Assembly (NCBI RefSeq): GCF_026745355.1
Contig: NW_026611040.1
Coordinates: 124,001 to 188,000 of the forward strand
Reading direction: 5' to 3'
Source: Beta vulgaris subsp. vulgaris
Lineage: Eukaryota > Streptophyta > Magnoliopsida > Caryophyllales > Amaranthaceae
DNA: 64,000 nucleotides
The translations under genes were made by a program, and so were the position numbers. Numbering within the stretch: the stretch's first letter is position 1; every line of letters begins with the position of its first letter. Below, one piece after another: positions 34,318 to 46,954 of this stretch. The notes under the pieces were generated by a model, which was given only the letters and a program-made list of their open reading frames with translations, ran no database searches and was not told the DNA's origin.

Positions 34318-36153
34318 CTAATTGTTAGAGTTAGGAACCCAATCTTTCTTGGGTTCCTTTCCTTCAGGAACAATAGATTTCTTTTTCCAAGTTACTCTAC
34401 TTGTTTCCAAGTTCTCATTAATGCGACCAAGTCTTATAGGACAAGAGTTCCTATAGTGACCAGTGTTCCCACAAAACATACAAACTTTATCACTTGGTAA
34501 ATGAACTCTCTTTTTAGGTTTTTCAAATTTCTTTTTGTGATTAAAACCAAGACCTTTGGTTCGTTTTGTTTCAAAGTTCTTAATCCAATTTGGTATAGGT
34601 AGGATTTTCTTCTCGTTCCTAATTAAGTGCAGTTCCCCTTCAAGTTCCTTGTTTTCTTTTTCCAAAAGCGACACATGATTTTTCAATTCGTTTATTTCAG
34701 ATTTGAAACTTTGCAAGGGAACTGACTTAATGTCAAAGGAACTCACTTCAGGAACAAACTCTTTTAATTGTGACAATTCAAGGCTTAACAAGTAGTTCTC
34801 ATTTTTAAGGTTTTCGAAATCCTCTTTTAATTGCAGATTTTTGTCAAACAACTCGAAAAATCTTTTCTCAATATCTATTCGAATACTTTTAAGCCAAGAG
34901 GTATATTCCTTTGCAACAGTTAAAGCATGTTGACATTGTTTTAGGTTAATGGACTCATCTTTGCAATCATTTACGACATCAAAAATTAACTCAAATAACT
35001 TTTCTTTACTTAAAGAATTAAGACGAGTTTTGATAGTGTATAGACTTGCCTCAAGAGATTCAATCTCTTCATCAGATTCGGAATTGTCAAGAGCCATGAG
35101 ACAGAAGTTTGCAGTCTCCTCATTTGGTTGAGGATCATCTTCTTCTTCCGAGTTAGAGTCTCCCCATGCAGCAACCATAGCTTTCTTCATATCAGATCGA
35201 GTATAGAAACTTTTGTATTCCTTGTTCCTATCTTTGCTTCGTTCCTTCCTTTGCCTTTGTCTTGTTTCCATTGGGGACATTCCTTGATAAAGTGCTCGGA
35301 ACTGCCATACTTATGACAAACAAGTTTGTTAGAATATTACTTATTCTTACCTTTGTAGTCTCTATTCTTCATGTTCCTAAACATTCTTTTGAATTTTCGG
35401 ACCATGAGAGCGGATTCTTCTTCGTCAGTTTCTGAGTTTTCCCTTTCATCAGCTTTTAAGGCAATTGATTTTTGCTTGGACATATCTCCATTCTTATTGT
35501 CCATTTGCATCTCGTGAATCATAAGGGAACCTGCAAGTTGTTCCAGATTGAACTTTGTAAAGTCCTTAGTTTCTTGTAAGGTAGTAACCTTAGCTATCCA
35601 TCGATCCCTATGAAGGCTCCTTAGGACCTTTCGTACCTATTCCTCATAAGTAATCACTTTTCCAAGATATGTTAGATAATTGATAATATTAGTAAAGCGT
35701 GTAAACATGTCTTGGATAGACTCTTTTGATTTCATTTGAAAGAGTTCATATTGATTCATCAAAAGATCTTTATTTGATCTCTTAACTTCACTCGTACCTT
35801 CATGAGTGACTTCAAGAAGATCCCAAATTTGTTTTGCGGTTTTGCATCCCATGACACGATTGTGTTCGTGAGGTCCAAGACCACAATGAAGTAGTTTTAT
35901 ACCAAGAGCATTAATTTCCATTTTTTTCGAAATCTTCTTTATCAAAATCATACATTAATTTAGGCATTACCTCATTCTTGTCATTAGTGGTAGTAACTTC
36001 AAAATCACCTACCTCTATGACTCTCCATACCTGATAATTGTCAGCTTTGATGAAGATCTCCAGCCTGTTCTTCCAGTAGGTGTAGAACTTACCATTGAAC
36101 ATTTGTGGCCTCTGCGTAGAGTGCCCTTCTTCCAGTTTCTCTCTAGTATTCAT
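34318..36153 (-). pseudogene. Sirevirus gag, frameshifted
   Basis: The likely start is the ATG at 36153 (MNTREKLEEGHSTQ). Gag core is at 36153-35637 (FNGKFYTYWKNRLEIFI, then KQIWDLLEVTHEGT), linker at 35522-35337, and a long C-terminal part at 35280-34318. The last has a predicted coiled coil (roughly KNENYLLSLELSQLKEF onward) and an intact zinc knuckle CMFCGNTGHYRNSC. A first knuckle near 35290-35325 reads CHKYGSSEHFIKEC, with the second Cys replaced by Tyr. The long gag with coiled coil is characteristic of Sireviruses. Several frame breaks are present. Confidence 0.85.
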
Positions 36154-36200
36154 ATTTTCCAAGATCTTGAACTCAACAGGGTTTCCTGATTTTAAGAGTT

Positions 36201-36215
36201 CCCTCTCTGACACCA
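36201..36215 (-). other. Sirevirus primer-binding site
   Basis: Minus-strand TGGTGTCAGAGAGGG, five bases inside the LTR end (LTR terminal CA at 36222-36221). It resembles the initiator-Met tRNA complement. Confidence 0.75.
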
Positions 36216-36220
36216 ATTTT

Positions 36221-36237
36221 TGTATAATATGAGCACT
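36221..36237 (-). repeat. Sirevirus 5' LTR, inner 17 bp
   Basis: The LTR terminus next to the primer-binding site; the rest was displaced to 44136-45635 by CACTA D. The last three bases (ACT) are one copy of the CACTA target duplication. Confidence 0.8.
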
Positions 36238-36583
36238 CACTAATACAAAAGCCATACGTTCGAGACGCTTTGTCCTCGACGCTGGATATAGGCGTTTGGG
36301 GGTTTGCAAATTCCCGCCTATCTTCGATGCTTAAAGCGTGCAAGTGCTTCGTTGCTTTTAGGCGTCATTTAGGACACGTGCAGTGCACGTGTTATATTAA
36401 ATAGCGCATCACCTTAGGAATGTTATACAAGAAGCAAAACCGCCTACTCTAACTTCCCACTTCAGTACTCCACGCACACACGAACCCTAATTCTTCACAA
36501 TTCAATCTCAGTCTCAAATCTAGCATAAAATCGAACGTTTTTCGTTGTTATATGGCTTCAATCAGCATCTAATCTCCACAAAT

Positions 36584-37840
36584 GGCGTCAGAATTGAGCT
36601 CGGAACCGAATTCGGAACCAATTTTGGTAATTTGAAGTTTAATCGTCCAAGAAATTATCGTGGAAAACTGATGTTGACTGCTTGTACTATCGATTCTAGC
36701 GTTTCAACTGGTCGCAGTGAACAAAATGGGTTGAATATGAGAAATCTTTCCAGAAATTTCAAGAGATCGTTGCTTCTCTTCCTCCCGTTATTCTCGCGGT
36801 CAGTTTCTGTTACAATTCTCTTTTTTTATTCAGTTAATTTCCGTCCATTTTGCATATCATTTTTCAGTATTGTTGATGAGATTGTTTCGACGATTTTCGA
36901 AGAATGGTGTTGATTATTTTCTAGCTCGATTGCTTATTCAATAGGGCCAGTTTTTGGAAACTGTTGATTCTGCAATTTGAATCTTCCTTGTAAAGTTTAT
37001 ATTTGTGCCGAGGTTTATTGTTCTTGTATTCTATTCGCTGTATACCATAAAAGACTAAATATTCTATGTCGAAGCGTTGATGCTCCGCAAAATGTTGTTC
37101 ATTTGCACAAAGAAGCACTGCTGCTAGCTTGCAGAAAGCAATCACAGTAGTGATTGTACAGTCTGGTTAGTCTCTTGATGAGGAGTATTTAAATAAAGTA
37201 TATGTATATCATCTTTATTTATATACAATGTGCTAAAAAATTTTTGATGAGTCTCTTCTTTAAATGAAGCTATGGGCACGAGGAATATATGCAGGAGAGA
37301 TGGTAGTGAATAGGGTATTGATGCTTTGCATTGAGACCTGAAATTTTTCTATTGTGTCCCAACTGTCAATCACTACTGTGATTGCTAAGGATGTGAAGGA
37401 CTTCTTGTTGTACTTCACTATAGAGCAATATCTTTACCATGCTATGTCTGTGAAGCAAACGAAAATGTTTAGTGTGCAAGCAAGAACTAGACATCCTAGT
37501 TTAATGATCTGTAGGTAAGTTTGTACATAATAGTCTGTTTTTTGTTTCTTTGTTATCTCACGTTGCTCTGTTACACATTTAAAAGCCTATCAAGGTTTGG
37601 TTCTATGTTTGTATAGGTCTGTGTTTGATTTATCTCTTTGAAATAGATTTAGGCTCTCAGGTGGGTTTTCAAATTTGGTAATTGGGGTTTACTGTTTTCT
37701 TTGATAATAATTTTGGTGGGCAGTTTAAAATAGGGCTTTGCCAGATTTCTGTGACATTGGATAAAGCAAGGAACATTGATCATGCTAGAAAGGCTATTGT
37801 GGATGCTTCTCAAAAGGGTGCCAAGCTAGTTGTTTTGCCT
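36584..37840 (+). pseudogene. Captured omega-amidase/nitrilase-like gene fragment (exons 1-2)
   Basis: Inside CACTA D, an ATG at 36584 opens a short first exon (to about 36625, followed by GTAATTTG). A clear exon follows at 37724-37840, bounded by a CAG acceptor and a GTAAGT donor. Its 39 codons read FKIGLCQISVTLDKARNIDH... through GAKLVVLP, the N-terminal beta strand and helix of the carbon-nitrogen hydrolase fold. The wording closely matches plant omega-amidase (NLP-type, deaminated glutamine metabolism). The catalytic Glu, Lys and Cys lie in later exons that are absent, so it cannot be an enzyme. The sequence between the two exons holds an inverted repeat (37138-37156 / 37367-37385). Confidence 0.75.
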
Positions 37841-38349
37841 GTAAGTTTGCATTCAGTATTGCTAATCCTTTACCTTTGTTCTTCTTTTTCCGGAGACGGT
37901 AGGCCGGTCAGGGATGTCGGGCTTGCGCTGAAATTGTTGATCACTGATCATTGTTTGTTCATCTTTTTCTGAATACTAGTTTTATCAAGTATGATAACTA
38001 TGGTTCTGGGATGTATAGAGTTGGAATTGCCAATAAATTGTTTTCATTTTTGCTTACTGGATGTATTTTTGTGGTTGAACTCTTGATGATATAAAAGTAT
38101 TATAGTTCTAGAATATTTGGGTTGAATGTCTAGGAGTATGTATATGTGCTCATTGCCTAAACTACTTGTGGTCGAGTTGGATTCACATCCTACAGACTAC
38201 AAAGTATATATATAATCTTAAGTTTCTAATGGCGGGAGTAAAATTTGGGGCATAGGATGTGTATACGTGATATGGATGGACAAAAGGTCGTGAATAGTAT
38301 TTAATACTTTGCTACTCATTTCATGGTAGAGTTCGGTTTCCAAGATAAG

Positions 38350-41300
38350 TGTAACAGCCCGAATTTCCCGACCAGCTTACAAAGGATTAAGCACAGCGAA
38401 AGAGACTCTAGTCGAGGTAACTCGGACTATTACCATACATCACCGAACTATATCGGAGAGTGTGGAACTCTTATAACTACGCTCTGATTCTCAGACTTAT
38501 TCTCATAAATTTCTACAGAAAATCCGCAGAGTTTCCTTTGAAAATAGGACAACGCTAAAGCGAGAAATAATATGAACCTGTTGCAATTTCAATTTATAAA
38601 ATATTTCCAAATCCCAAAGCTCAACAACCTCAACGCTTTCGCGGAGCAACAACCAATAGAGAATCAGGAGCACTAACTAGCGACTCTTAAATGTAGAAAT
38701 AGATTATAGAAAATAAACAATTAACTATTACAAAGTCAAGCGTCCTCACTTCGATAGCAATATAATACTACTCCAGCTTGTATCAGCTTCAACTTGCAAA
38801 GGTTAACTTTCGGCTTCAACCTGAAACATTTAGGAAAAACTGCCACCCACCAAGTGACAGGCGACAAAAATGACAAAACAACATATACACGTCAGCAAAG
38901 CTGAGTATTAACCCATAACAAGAGTAACACATGCTTTGGTGGTTTTTACTTGAAAACGACTCGCACACAATCAACATAAGTTCAACAATCACACAATCAT
39001 AGCATACTTAGCAGCAATATTCTTGTTGAACAAACATATTCATATTCCAAATTCCATGTTCGATAATACTTCATCAATCATATAGTAACAAACTTCAATA
39101 AGATGACTCTCAACAATGACATGTTTCTATATTCTCATTTAATCAACCTTTCAACTCAGTTACTATATTTTCACAAAATCCGATCGTTTGGCATGAACGC
39201 GAGTGGAGAGGGGTACCACGCAGTACCAACTGTCTCCAAATTAGTGAGGGTCACCCAGCCTTTTATTGTTATGCTTGCGAGACTTACCCGGACATGTCCT
39301 ATAAGCCAGGAATTCGCCCCTCCTGGAAGGCAACAGCTAGGGACTCTACCCGTAACTCGGGTTGCCTGTTCATGCCTCACTTTCTTATAAAATAAGATAT
39401 TTAATGATTCACACTTTAATCCTCAATACTCAAAAACATAACACATATTCGACCTTATGTCTTAACTCATATCTGAATCATTTCCTCATTATCATACAAA
39501 TCATATTTTAAGAAACATAGTATTTTTGAAAAACTCCAATGTGAACAAAATGAATATTTTTATAATAATCCAATAGCAATTCACAACTAACTCATAGAGA
39601 TGCATCTAAAATCATGGGCATTACTATAAGCGATATATGATATCTAATATTCATATAACGCACACATGAGCATTTAAATATATATTGCTGAACATAAAGG
39701 TTACATCCACTCTATAACAATTATGCGAATCCTCAAAGCATGGTGACTTGATTTCCCATGTCATCTTGAATTATATACGTCTACATAGCCATCCTCCATC
39801 AATCACCTCAAAATAACATTGATAATCAATAACCAAAATTAGACTAATTTAAACTATAAAACGTAATCGTAACTTATTCCCAATTCACAAATGATCAACC
39901 TTTAACATTCTAATTTCCTTAATCCTTAATTAATATCTATAACTTCGATGATATGAGCTACATCGACTTGCATCCCAATTCATAATCACAATTCCAAATT
40001 ATATAACTAAACAAACTAAACATAACTCGCAACCTTACCTAAATCAAGAACATAATTTGGCTACCAACAAGTATATTGGGAATATAAAGCTAACTCGACA
40101 CATAAATAAACCTCAATAAACTAATTTCTATCTTACATTCAAATTAACCAATCGAATAACAATTCCAACATTATAATCTCCTTCATATTCCCAATGATAC
40201 TCCATCCAAATCATCCTCAATAATCAAGACTATTAAAGTAATTAGCAACTTGTATCCAACATAGTCATTTCCCCGTAGATAACCATAATCGTCTAACATA
40301 TAACTCTTATAAATACATATTGAAATCGATACATATATGCTTTTCAAATCCAATTACCAACATAAAGATTGTGAGCCACAACTAGTAGTAATTAATCATG
40401 TCAATAAATATCCACAACAATATTACGAAGTCTCTCGTTAGAATTAACTAACGAGAGTTAACCAAAAACACACGACTCCAGTTTCATCGATCATAGGTAG
40501 ATTATAAGTAACAAGATATAATCCAAGTTATACCATTAGCTGAGTTCTTATTAACATAAACAGTAATAAACCAAGTACAGATCATACTCATGGGCATACA
40601 TAGCGAGTTTATCTCATTAAAAGAATTCCATTATCTAAGTGGGACTTCTTCAAAGTAAATCTTAACTTACTTTGATTTATGTAGTTAAACACACACACTA
40701 ATTCGCTTTAGTGAATCACTAGTCAAATAAGCCGACTTTATTATCTTATTCCGTTTATAGTTATCAAATAAAATACTTTATTAACCACATCTTCATTAAT
40801 CGAATCCATAGTAATGAAACTAACTCAAGTACTCTTCACATTACTAATAAGGACTAATTAATTCTCTTTCTAACTTAATAGGAGAAAACTAATTAAATTA
40901 ACTCAATGAACTTTCTTAACTAAGACTGTCTCACGAGTCTAATTACAAATCTTTGATAAGGAGACAATAACACTAATATATTCAACTAAACTAGCAAATT
41001 ATATTAGTCGAATTAAGTTCAGGTTATAAAGAGTCAATCAAACTAGCTTACTCATTTAGTACTCTCCAATATAACGGTGATAAAGATTAGTGGTAAAATT
41101 ATTTAACAAAAATAGCTTGGAACTTATAACGTTATTTCCTAGATTTCAATTTTAATAAACTCAACTCCAAACCACATATGTAAATGAAACACTCACCTAC
41201 CATGGCTTCTCTTTACTCGTTTCAAGAATAATTGAATTAAAAGAATTATTTGTAGGCAAAATTGATCTAGTTTCTAAGGCTACAAAACCCAATGAATAAC

Positions 41301-42358
41301 TTACCCCAAATAATCAAATTAGTACTTAAGTACTCTTAGAATTGACAACAAAACAGCACAAAACAGTATACTACCAAGCATTAAAACAACAAAACATATC
41401 TTCTTATCATCATCAACAACCACAACAACAACCAAGCAACACTTACAACCACTAGGATAACACAAAATAGCAATAACGACAAATAACAACTTGAACTTGA
41501 ATCACTAATCAAGAATTCTGAAATTTAAAGAAAAATAGACAAGAGGTGTGTACCTCTGCTCGAGTAGAGCAGGGACGAAAACAAAGCACAAGAGTGGAGC
41601 TGAGCTCCGGCGGTTCGTCGCGGCAAAGGCAACATCAACACAGCAACGCGACGTCACTTTGCTCGTGGTCGCGGCACCGACCAACCGCAAGTAACAATGG
41701 CAACACCGACAACCAAGAGGAGGAGAAAATTGCAAGCAGGGGAAATAAAGAAGGGAAATGTCGCGGATCTCCGGCAGCCTCAGAAAACGCCGACGAGCGC
41801 GGTGCAGCTGAGTGAGAGAACCGAAGGTTCACTGGGAGGAGAGAGAGAGCAACGGTGTGGTGGCTTGCGAGCAGCACCACACGCACGGCAAGGACATCGG
41901 CAGGAGGGCGTGGCTCCGGTGAGCATAAGACGCCGGCGAACAGGACAGGCGAACAGAGGAGAAGGCACGAATGGGGTTGGGGTTTCACTGAGGTTTGGGT
42001 TTTCGGGTTTTCATCAATTGGGGTTTAGGATCTTTTGAGATAAATGACAGAGAAAGAAGGAAGGTGGGTTTATTAAACCCTTTAGCCGACTAAAATAAAT
42101 GGAAGGAAGGAAAACCGACTTTGGTTTCCTGTTTGGCCAAATACCACTCAACTTAGTCGCACATAAGACCCAAAATAATTTTAATAATAATATTAATAAT
42201 AATAATAATCTCATATAATTAAATAAATAAATACATTACAGCACGACAAAATAATTCAAATTCCACATCTCAAATAAAATAAGAATTTTCGAAACATAAT
42301 TAACTTAATAATTATATTTAGCTTTTAAATAAAGACTCTTAGAAACAGGGCTATTACA
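38350..42358. mobile_element. 4.0-kb solo-LTR-like insertion (probably Gypsy)
   Basis: Starts TGTAACAGCCCG and ends CAGGGCTATTACA (TG...CA, imperfect terminal inversion), with a perfect 5-bp target duplication ATAAG at 38345-38349 and 42359-42363. No coding domains and no second internal LTR pair were found, so a solo LTR of a long-LTR Gypsy family fits best; a non-coding LARD is possible. A GC-rich, CpG-rich block lies at 41540-41990, unlike the AT-rich rest, possibly the transcribed leader. Frames in it (such as 41635-41988) are not supported. Confidence 0.78.
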
Positions 42359-42363
42359 ATAAG

Positions 42364-43830
42364 AGATGCATATTATTTATGAAACTTCTTGCAAGGACTG
42401 GTAGTATTTAGGGTGGGACAGTTCGTGTCGAAGGAGATGAATTTTGGCATATAACGAGCTCCTTGGATTGGGTGTAAAAGGTAGGTAACTTACCAATAAT
42501 CAATATTCCTTCTATTTAGGTGCATTCTTTTCACCTGATTTCACTTATCTCAAATTATTTCAACAGCCCGGAACTTAAGTTATAAGTTTTATGTAACTTG
42601 GCCCTGAAACTGATATTTAACTTAATAAGTTGTAATTTGATCTTGAGTAGCCCTTTTGCATATGACCCAATCCTCTTTCCAGGGAGTCCATTCCTCGCCC
42701 CTGAACATAACCTTACTCATGTGAACTTATTAGCCTTGAACAAAGTTATGTCTAGAGTCTTGATTATATATTCATCTCCTTGGGTGTTTTTTTCAAACCA
42801 GCTGACTATTGGTCTTTCTTTTGTGTTATCAGTTCAGACCGATGTCTTATTTACATATCTGGTAAAAGAATTATGAACTTGATATGCCCTTCGAAGTTGT
42901 AAAATCTAAGTTAATTATGACTTCTTTTGGTAATTTTCTACTGTTATATCTTTTACACTTATGATGGACCGTCAATATTTCTAGGTAGTAATGCTAATTG
43001 CTAGTGTTGCAATGGCTTACTGTCTTGTAGAACATGTATGTATCTTGCTGGAGTGTTTAACCCATTTCTCTAAGCTGTTGCTAGATAATAGCATGAAATT
43101 GGTAACAGAAGAGATTATCAAGGTTATAAGTTGCTGCTATAACAAGTTCTCCTTGTTTGTTTCTAATAATGCATCCTGCCCTCCTTTTTGGAGCTGATTA
43201 AGGAAGTTGGATTGGTATCCTAAATCATGTTTGGTGGCTTTAAGAACGGGAAAATCATGTCAACTAAGCTTAGTTGAGTGTCTAAATGGTTGACTTAATA
43301 GCGTATTACCTATTTTTTATGCTCGTGTTACCTATTTTTTGGGATATATTACATGTGCTAATTATAATTTTGGTCTTATTTTTCACTTTTGAAGGTACTC
43401 GAAAATAATAATAAAAGTCCAACAGATCAAGAACAAGAGGCACTACTTGAGGCTTCAAATTGACTACCATCATTGTTTTTGCTAGATCTTAGTATTAGTT
43501 AGTTTTGTAAGGCTACAACTACATTTTGAGTGTTTTTTAATTTTGTGGTATTTTTAGTAACATATTAGTTATGAAGTATTATTGATTAACGTGTGTAGGA
43601 ATTTTAATTGTGTAACTACGTTTATGATTATGATAACATATACATTGTTCGAAGTAGTTTATGTAATCTTCAAGTTTCATTGTTGACTTTATATTCTAAA
43701 TTACTATATATTATATTATTATGTATTATTATATATAATTATGAAAAAAGTACCAAAAGAGTCCATACAAAATCTAGACGCGTTTCCTTGTCAAGAACTT
43801 ATGACAAATATATGATTAATTTTCCAACCA
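42364..43830. other. Right interior of CACTA D, unrecognised
   Basis: Intron-like, T-rich sequence. A stretch around 43395-43461 looks exon-like (preceded by a T-rich tract, ending in an in-frame TGA), but I cannot name a parent gene. Small frames at 42598-42876 and 42991-43197 lack family features. Confidence 0.35.
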
Positions 43831-44132
43831 AATTTCTCTCAACACTTAAAAGCGTCGTGACTAATTATATTCGACAAAAAGCATCTCGAATTAGGACACT
43901 TTAAAGCGTCTATAAATTAATTGATGGCACCCCACTAAACAATGTGGTGACGGCTATATGGGTGAGGGAGACGCTTTTTGGTGACGCCAATGGCGACGCT
44001 TTTTGGTGATACGAACTCCCGACTGATTCTGCTCGACGCTTTTTGGCAGCGTCGAGAGCAAATTTCGCGACGCTTTTAAGCGTCGCCAATTGGGCCAAAA
44101 AGCGTCTTCACAACACTCCTTTTCTAGTAGTG

Positions 44133-45635
44133 ACTATAAGAGGGGGAGTGAATTATAGTGAGAGAATAAGCTATACTTTTTATGGAATTAAAAGTAAACT
44201 TGGGAACAAACAATGGGAAACGAGAGATTTAGCGAGGAAAAACTTCCTAGGCCTCGTAGGAAGAAACAACTCGACCACAAGGGATTTTAACACAACTTTC
44301 CACTATAATAGGCCAAAACAGCTCTGATTACAACCTATTACTTTTCTCTCGATTCTCAACTTAAGTCAGTCAACTCAAGTTCCCAACGACAGTTCCCACA
44401 ACTGACGTTCTCTCAAACTTCACTAGAAGTTCCTTTCTCTTTCTCTTTCTCTTGCTTCACTCAAAGCTTCTCACACTTAGAAGAGTTCATTCAAACGTTT
44501 TCTCAAAAATACCCTTTATAAAACAATGGAAGAGTAATAAACTCGATTAATGTAAGTATGAATGCTCTTAAGGAAAAGACACGAACTCTTTTAGACAACT
44601 AAGACAACTTAGCTAAGTCAGACACAAATTGTTCTAAGGTTTTAGGCAACTATTTATAGACAATTAAGACAAGACATTTTATCCACTAATTAATCCACTA
44701 TCCCACGATCTCCATGACTTTAATTAATTAAATAATTTAAATTAAATATTCCTTGATAAGTAATTAACCCACTAACCCACTACTTAACTATATAAGAGAA
44801 GCAGTAACAAATTACATGGTTTTACAAACTTGAGGAATAATTAAACTCATTTAAATTAATTAATACTTGGGAGATAATTAACTAAGTCACTAAATCCACT
44901 AACTACAAAAACATGTAGCAGTAGTTTAGGCGTGTAATCATATTTCAAGGAAATAAATAAAATATTTACTTTTGCTAGATTTCAGGAAAATATCTTTTAA
45001 AAATAACTTTAATAAAAATGAAAATCAATTTTATATTTTAAAACCAAATCGTGAAAAAAACAGGAAATATATTTTATTTTGAAAACAAAATCTTTTAAAT
45101 AAAATATAAAAGATAACGGTTAGATATTTTTCTAAATAAAATCAGAAAATCATTTTAAAAACTTTTTCCTAACAAACTAAAAACAAATTCCCTAAAATAG
45201 TGGATCTTAAGTAAAAACAACCCTAAAAACTCAACTAACATATTAGGCACACACCTAGAGTTAGGCGCACTACTTTTGAGTTATTTAGGTGTTCCTAAAC
45301 CAGTTTTAAGTCTTGTTCCCTAACCTTGTTCCTAACAGTGTCAATGCCTGTCATGGGAACAGAACCAAGTTCCTTTGAGAATTCACCACAAACTTAATTG
45401 AGCTTTCACTCAACCTTAACATGAAGATAATAAATACACCCTAATGCATTATAATCTTCATTCCATGCTTGATACTTCATCACTCGTACATCTTTAATTA
45501 TATCTTTGATTAATTCTCCGTTTTGATCTTAAATCAAGTATTCTCTTTGCTCGAGAATGAAATACCTAGCAACAACAACATAAAATATACTATGTCTTTT
45601 GTGGTTAAGTCATCTTCAAAACTCAAGGGTCAACA
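44133..45635 (-). repeat. Sirevirus 5' LTR, main part
   Basis: About 1.5 kb; with 36221-36237 it makes the full 5' LTR. The minus-strand start TGTTGACCC is at 45635. The half nearer 45635 (44751-45635) matches the 3' LTR remnant at 27131-28017. The first three bases (ACT) are the second CACTA target-duplication copy. Confidence 0.87.
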
Positions 45636-46954
45636 AATGCAATCAATTCCCTTTTCACCTAAAGTTTTCCTTTTAGGTTACGTCAATTTGTCAAATGCCC
45701 GACAGCCCCATACCTCAAGGTAATGAGATTTGGCTTTTTGTAATTAAACCAAAGTTCATAAGGGGTAGTCTTATTCCTTATATTAGGAACTCGATTTAAA
45801 ATATAACATGCAGTTAAAATTGCATCATGATCACAAAAGTCGTCATTAAGACCCGAATTAGAAAGCATAGTGTTAACCATTTCTTTTAGGACCCTATTTT
45901 TCCTTTCTGCTATACCATTACTTTAGGTGATTATGGAGCGGTTAGTTTCATGAATTACACAATGGAACTAAAATACCAGGATTATAGTATTCACCACCCC
46001 TATCCGTCTGAAGTCTTTTAATCTTTTGATTAAGTTGGATTCCACTTCGGTTTTAAAGGTTTTAAGCTTTTCTAGTGCTTCATCTTTAGTAAATAATAAA
46101 TATATGTAACAAAACTTGAAAAATCATCAATAAAAGTTACAACATATTTTTTATTTCCAAAGAAGGATGAACTATGAAAGTCACACAAGTCACTATGCAC
46201 CAATTCTAGCAATACCGTTTGTCTAGTCACACTAGGATAAGGATTTTTTGTAATTTTATTTAGCATGCAAGTATTACACTTCTCTAACTTTAAATCGAAA
46301 GGAGGTATCAAACCCATTTTAGACATGTCATATAATCTACGATAGTTACATGACATAAACGATTGTGCCATAGAGAAGAAACATCAAGCATGTAAATAAA
46401 CTAGTACCAATTTTATTATCAATACTAAATTTAAACATTCCATTACAAAAGAAACCTTGTCCAACAAAAATACCACCCTTGGAAATACAAACTTATCCGA
46501 CTCAAAAACATACTTATTCAAAAGACCTCCGGCAACAAGATTCTTCCTAACTTCCGGTACATAACAACATCCGGAGAGTTAAAGTCTTTCCCGAGGTTAA
46601 CAACAATTTCTACTTGGCCTATCCTTTAGCCTTTACCTAGAATCATTCCCCATATACAAGATGGACCATCATCCAAATATTTTAAAGACTTGAAGAAATC
46701 CTTGTTATTACACACATGTCTAGAGGCTCCCGAATCTATCCACCAAGAATCATCAACCTGACACACATAATTTCAGAAATCATAGCAACAAAATGCATTT
46801 CTTCAATTACATTACATGTCATTTTACCTTGGTTTTGAACAACACTAGGTTGTTCATTCTTTGTCTTCTTCTTGTTCTTAGAAGGAAAATCCCTCTTAAG
46901 ATGGACCATTGCATATCCAACAAGTGAGGGTCTTCCTCTTCTTGTTTGCAACAT
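45636..46954 (-). pseudogene. Copia-3 pol: protease and integrase
   Basis: In broken frames: a protease region with a WIDSGASRHV-type site at about 46710-46745, then the GAG-pre-integrase and integrase (46371-46072: CNTCMLNKITKNPYPS, LVHSDLCDFHS, FIDDFSSFV). The integrase end is at 45880-45683 (ACYILNRVPNIRNKTTPYELW). The final residues before the Sirevirus read GEKGIDCI, a conserved integrase/RT linker, so the insertion point lies inside pol. Confidence 0.82.

Larger units (their letters stand above)
36238..44132. mobile_element. CACTA element D carrying omega-amidase exons
   Basis: Left end CACTAATACAAAAG; right end complements to CACTACTAGAAAAG (about 11 of 14 match). A perfect 3-bp target duplication ACT lies at 36235-36237 and 44133-44135. 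Subterminal GACGC/GCGTC words recur at both ends (36263-36365 and about 43850-44106). Removing the element and one ACT joins the Sirevirus LTR exactly. Net length without the nested LTR insertion is about 3.9 kb. No CACTA transposase was recognised, so it is non-autonomous. Confidence 0.88.
27131..45635 (-). mobile_element. Sirevirus-type Copia retrotransposon with nested insertions
   Basis: On the minus strand: 5' LTR (45635 down to 36221, split by CACTA D), primer-binding site, gag, protease, integrase, RT, RNase H, envelope-like region and 3' LTR (28017 down to 27131, truncated). The long gag with coiled coil, the polypurine tract AAAAAGGGGGAAA and an extra ORF downstream of RNase H are marks of the Sirevirus (SIRE/Maximus) lineage. 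It is inserted in the integrase-RT region of Copia-3. Confidence 0.88.

Noticed and set aside
41546..42038. Arg-rich frames on both strands at 41.5-42.0 kb
   Set aside because: Overlapping frames in a GC-rich part of an LTR; no family match and no conserved start.
38350..42358. DNA transposon with TGTAACAGCCC inverted ends
   Set aside because: The inverted match is only about 11 bp and imperfect; TG...CA ends with a 5-bp duplication fit an LTR better.
44131..45635. Solo LTR bounded by TGACTATAAG
   Set aside because: Flanking 5-mers do not match; the left part is the displaced remainder of the Sirevirus 5' LTR, shown by the ACT duplication of CACTA D.
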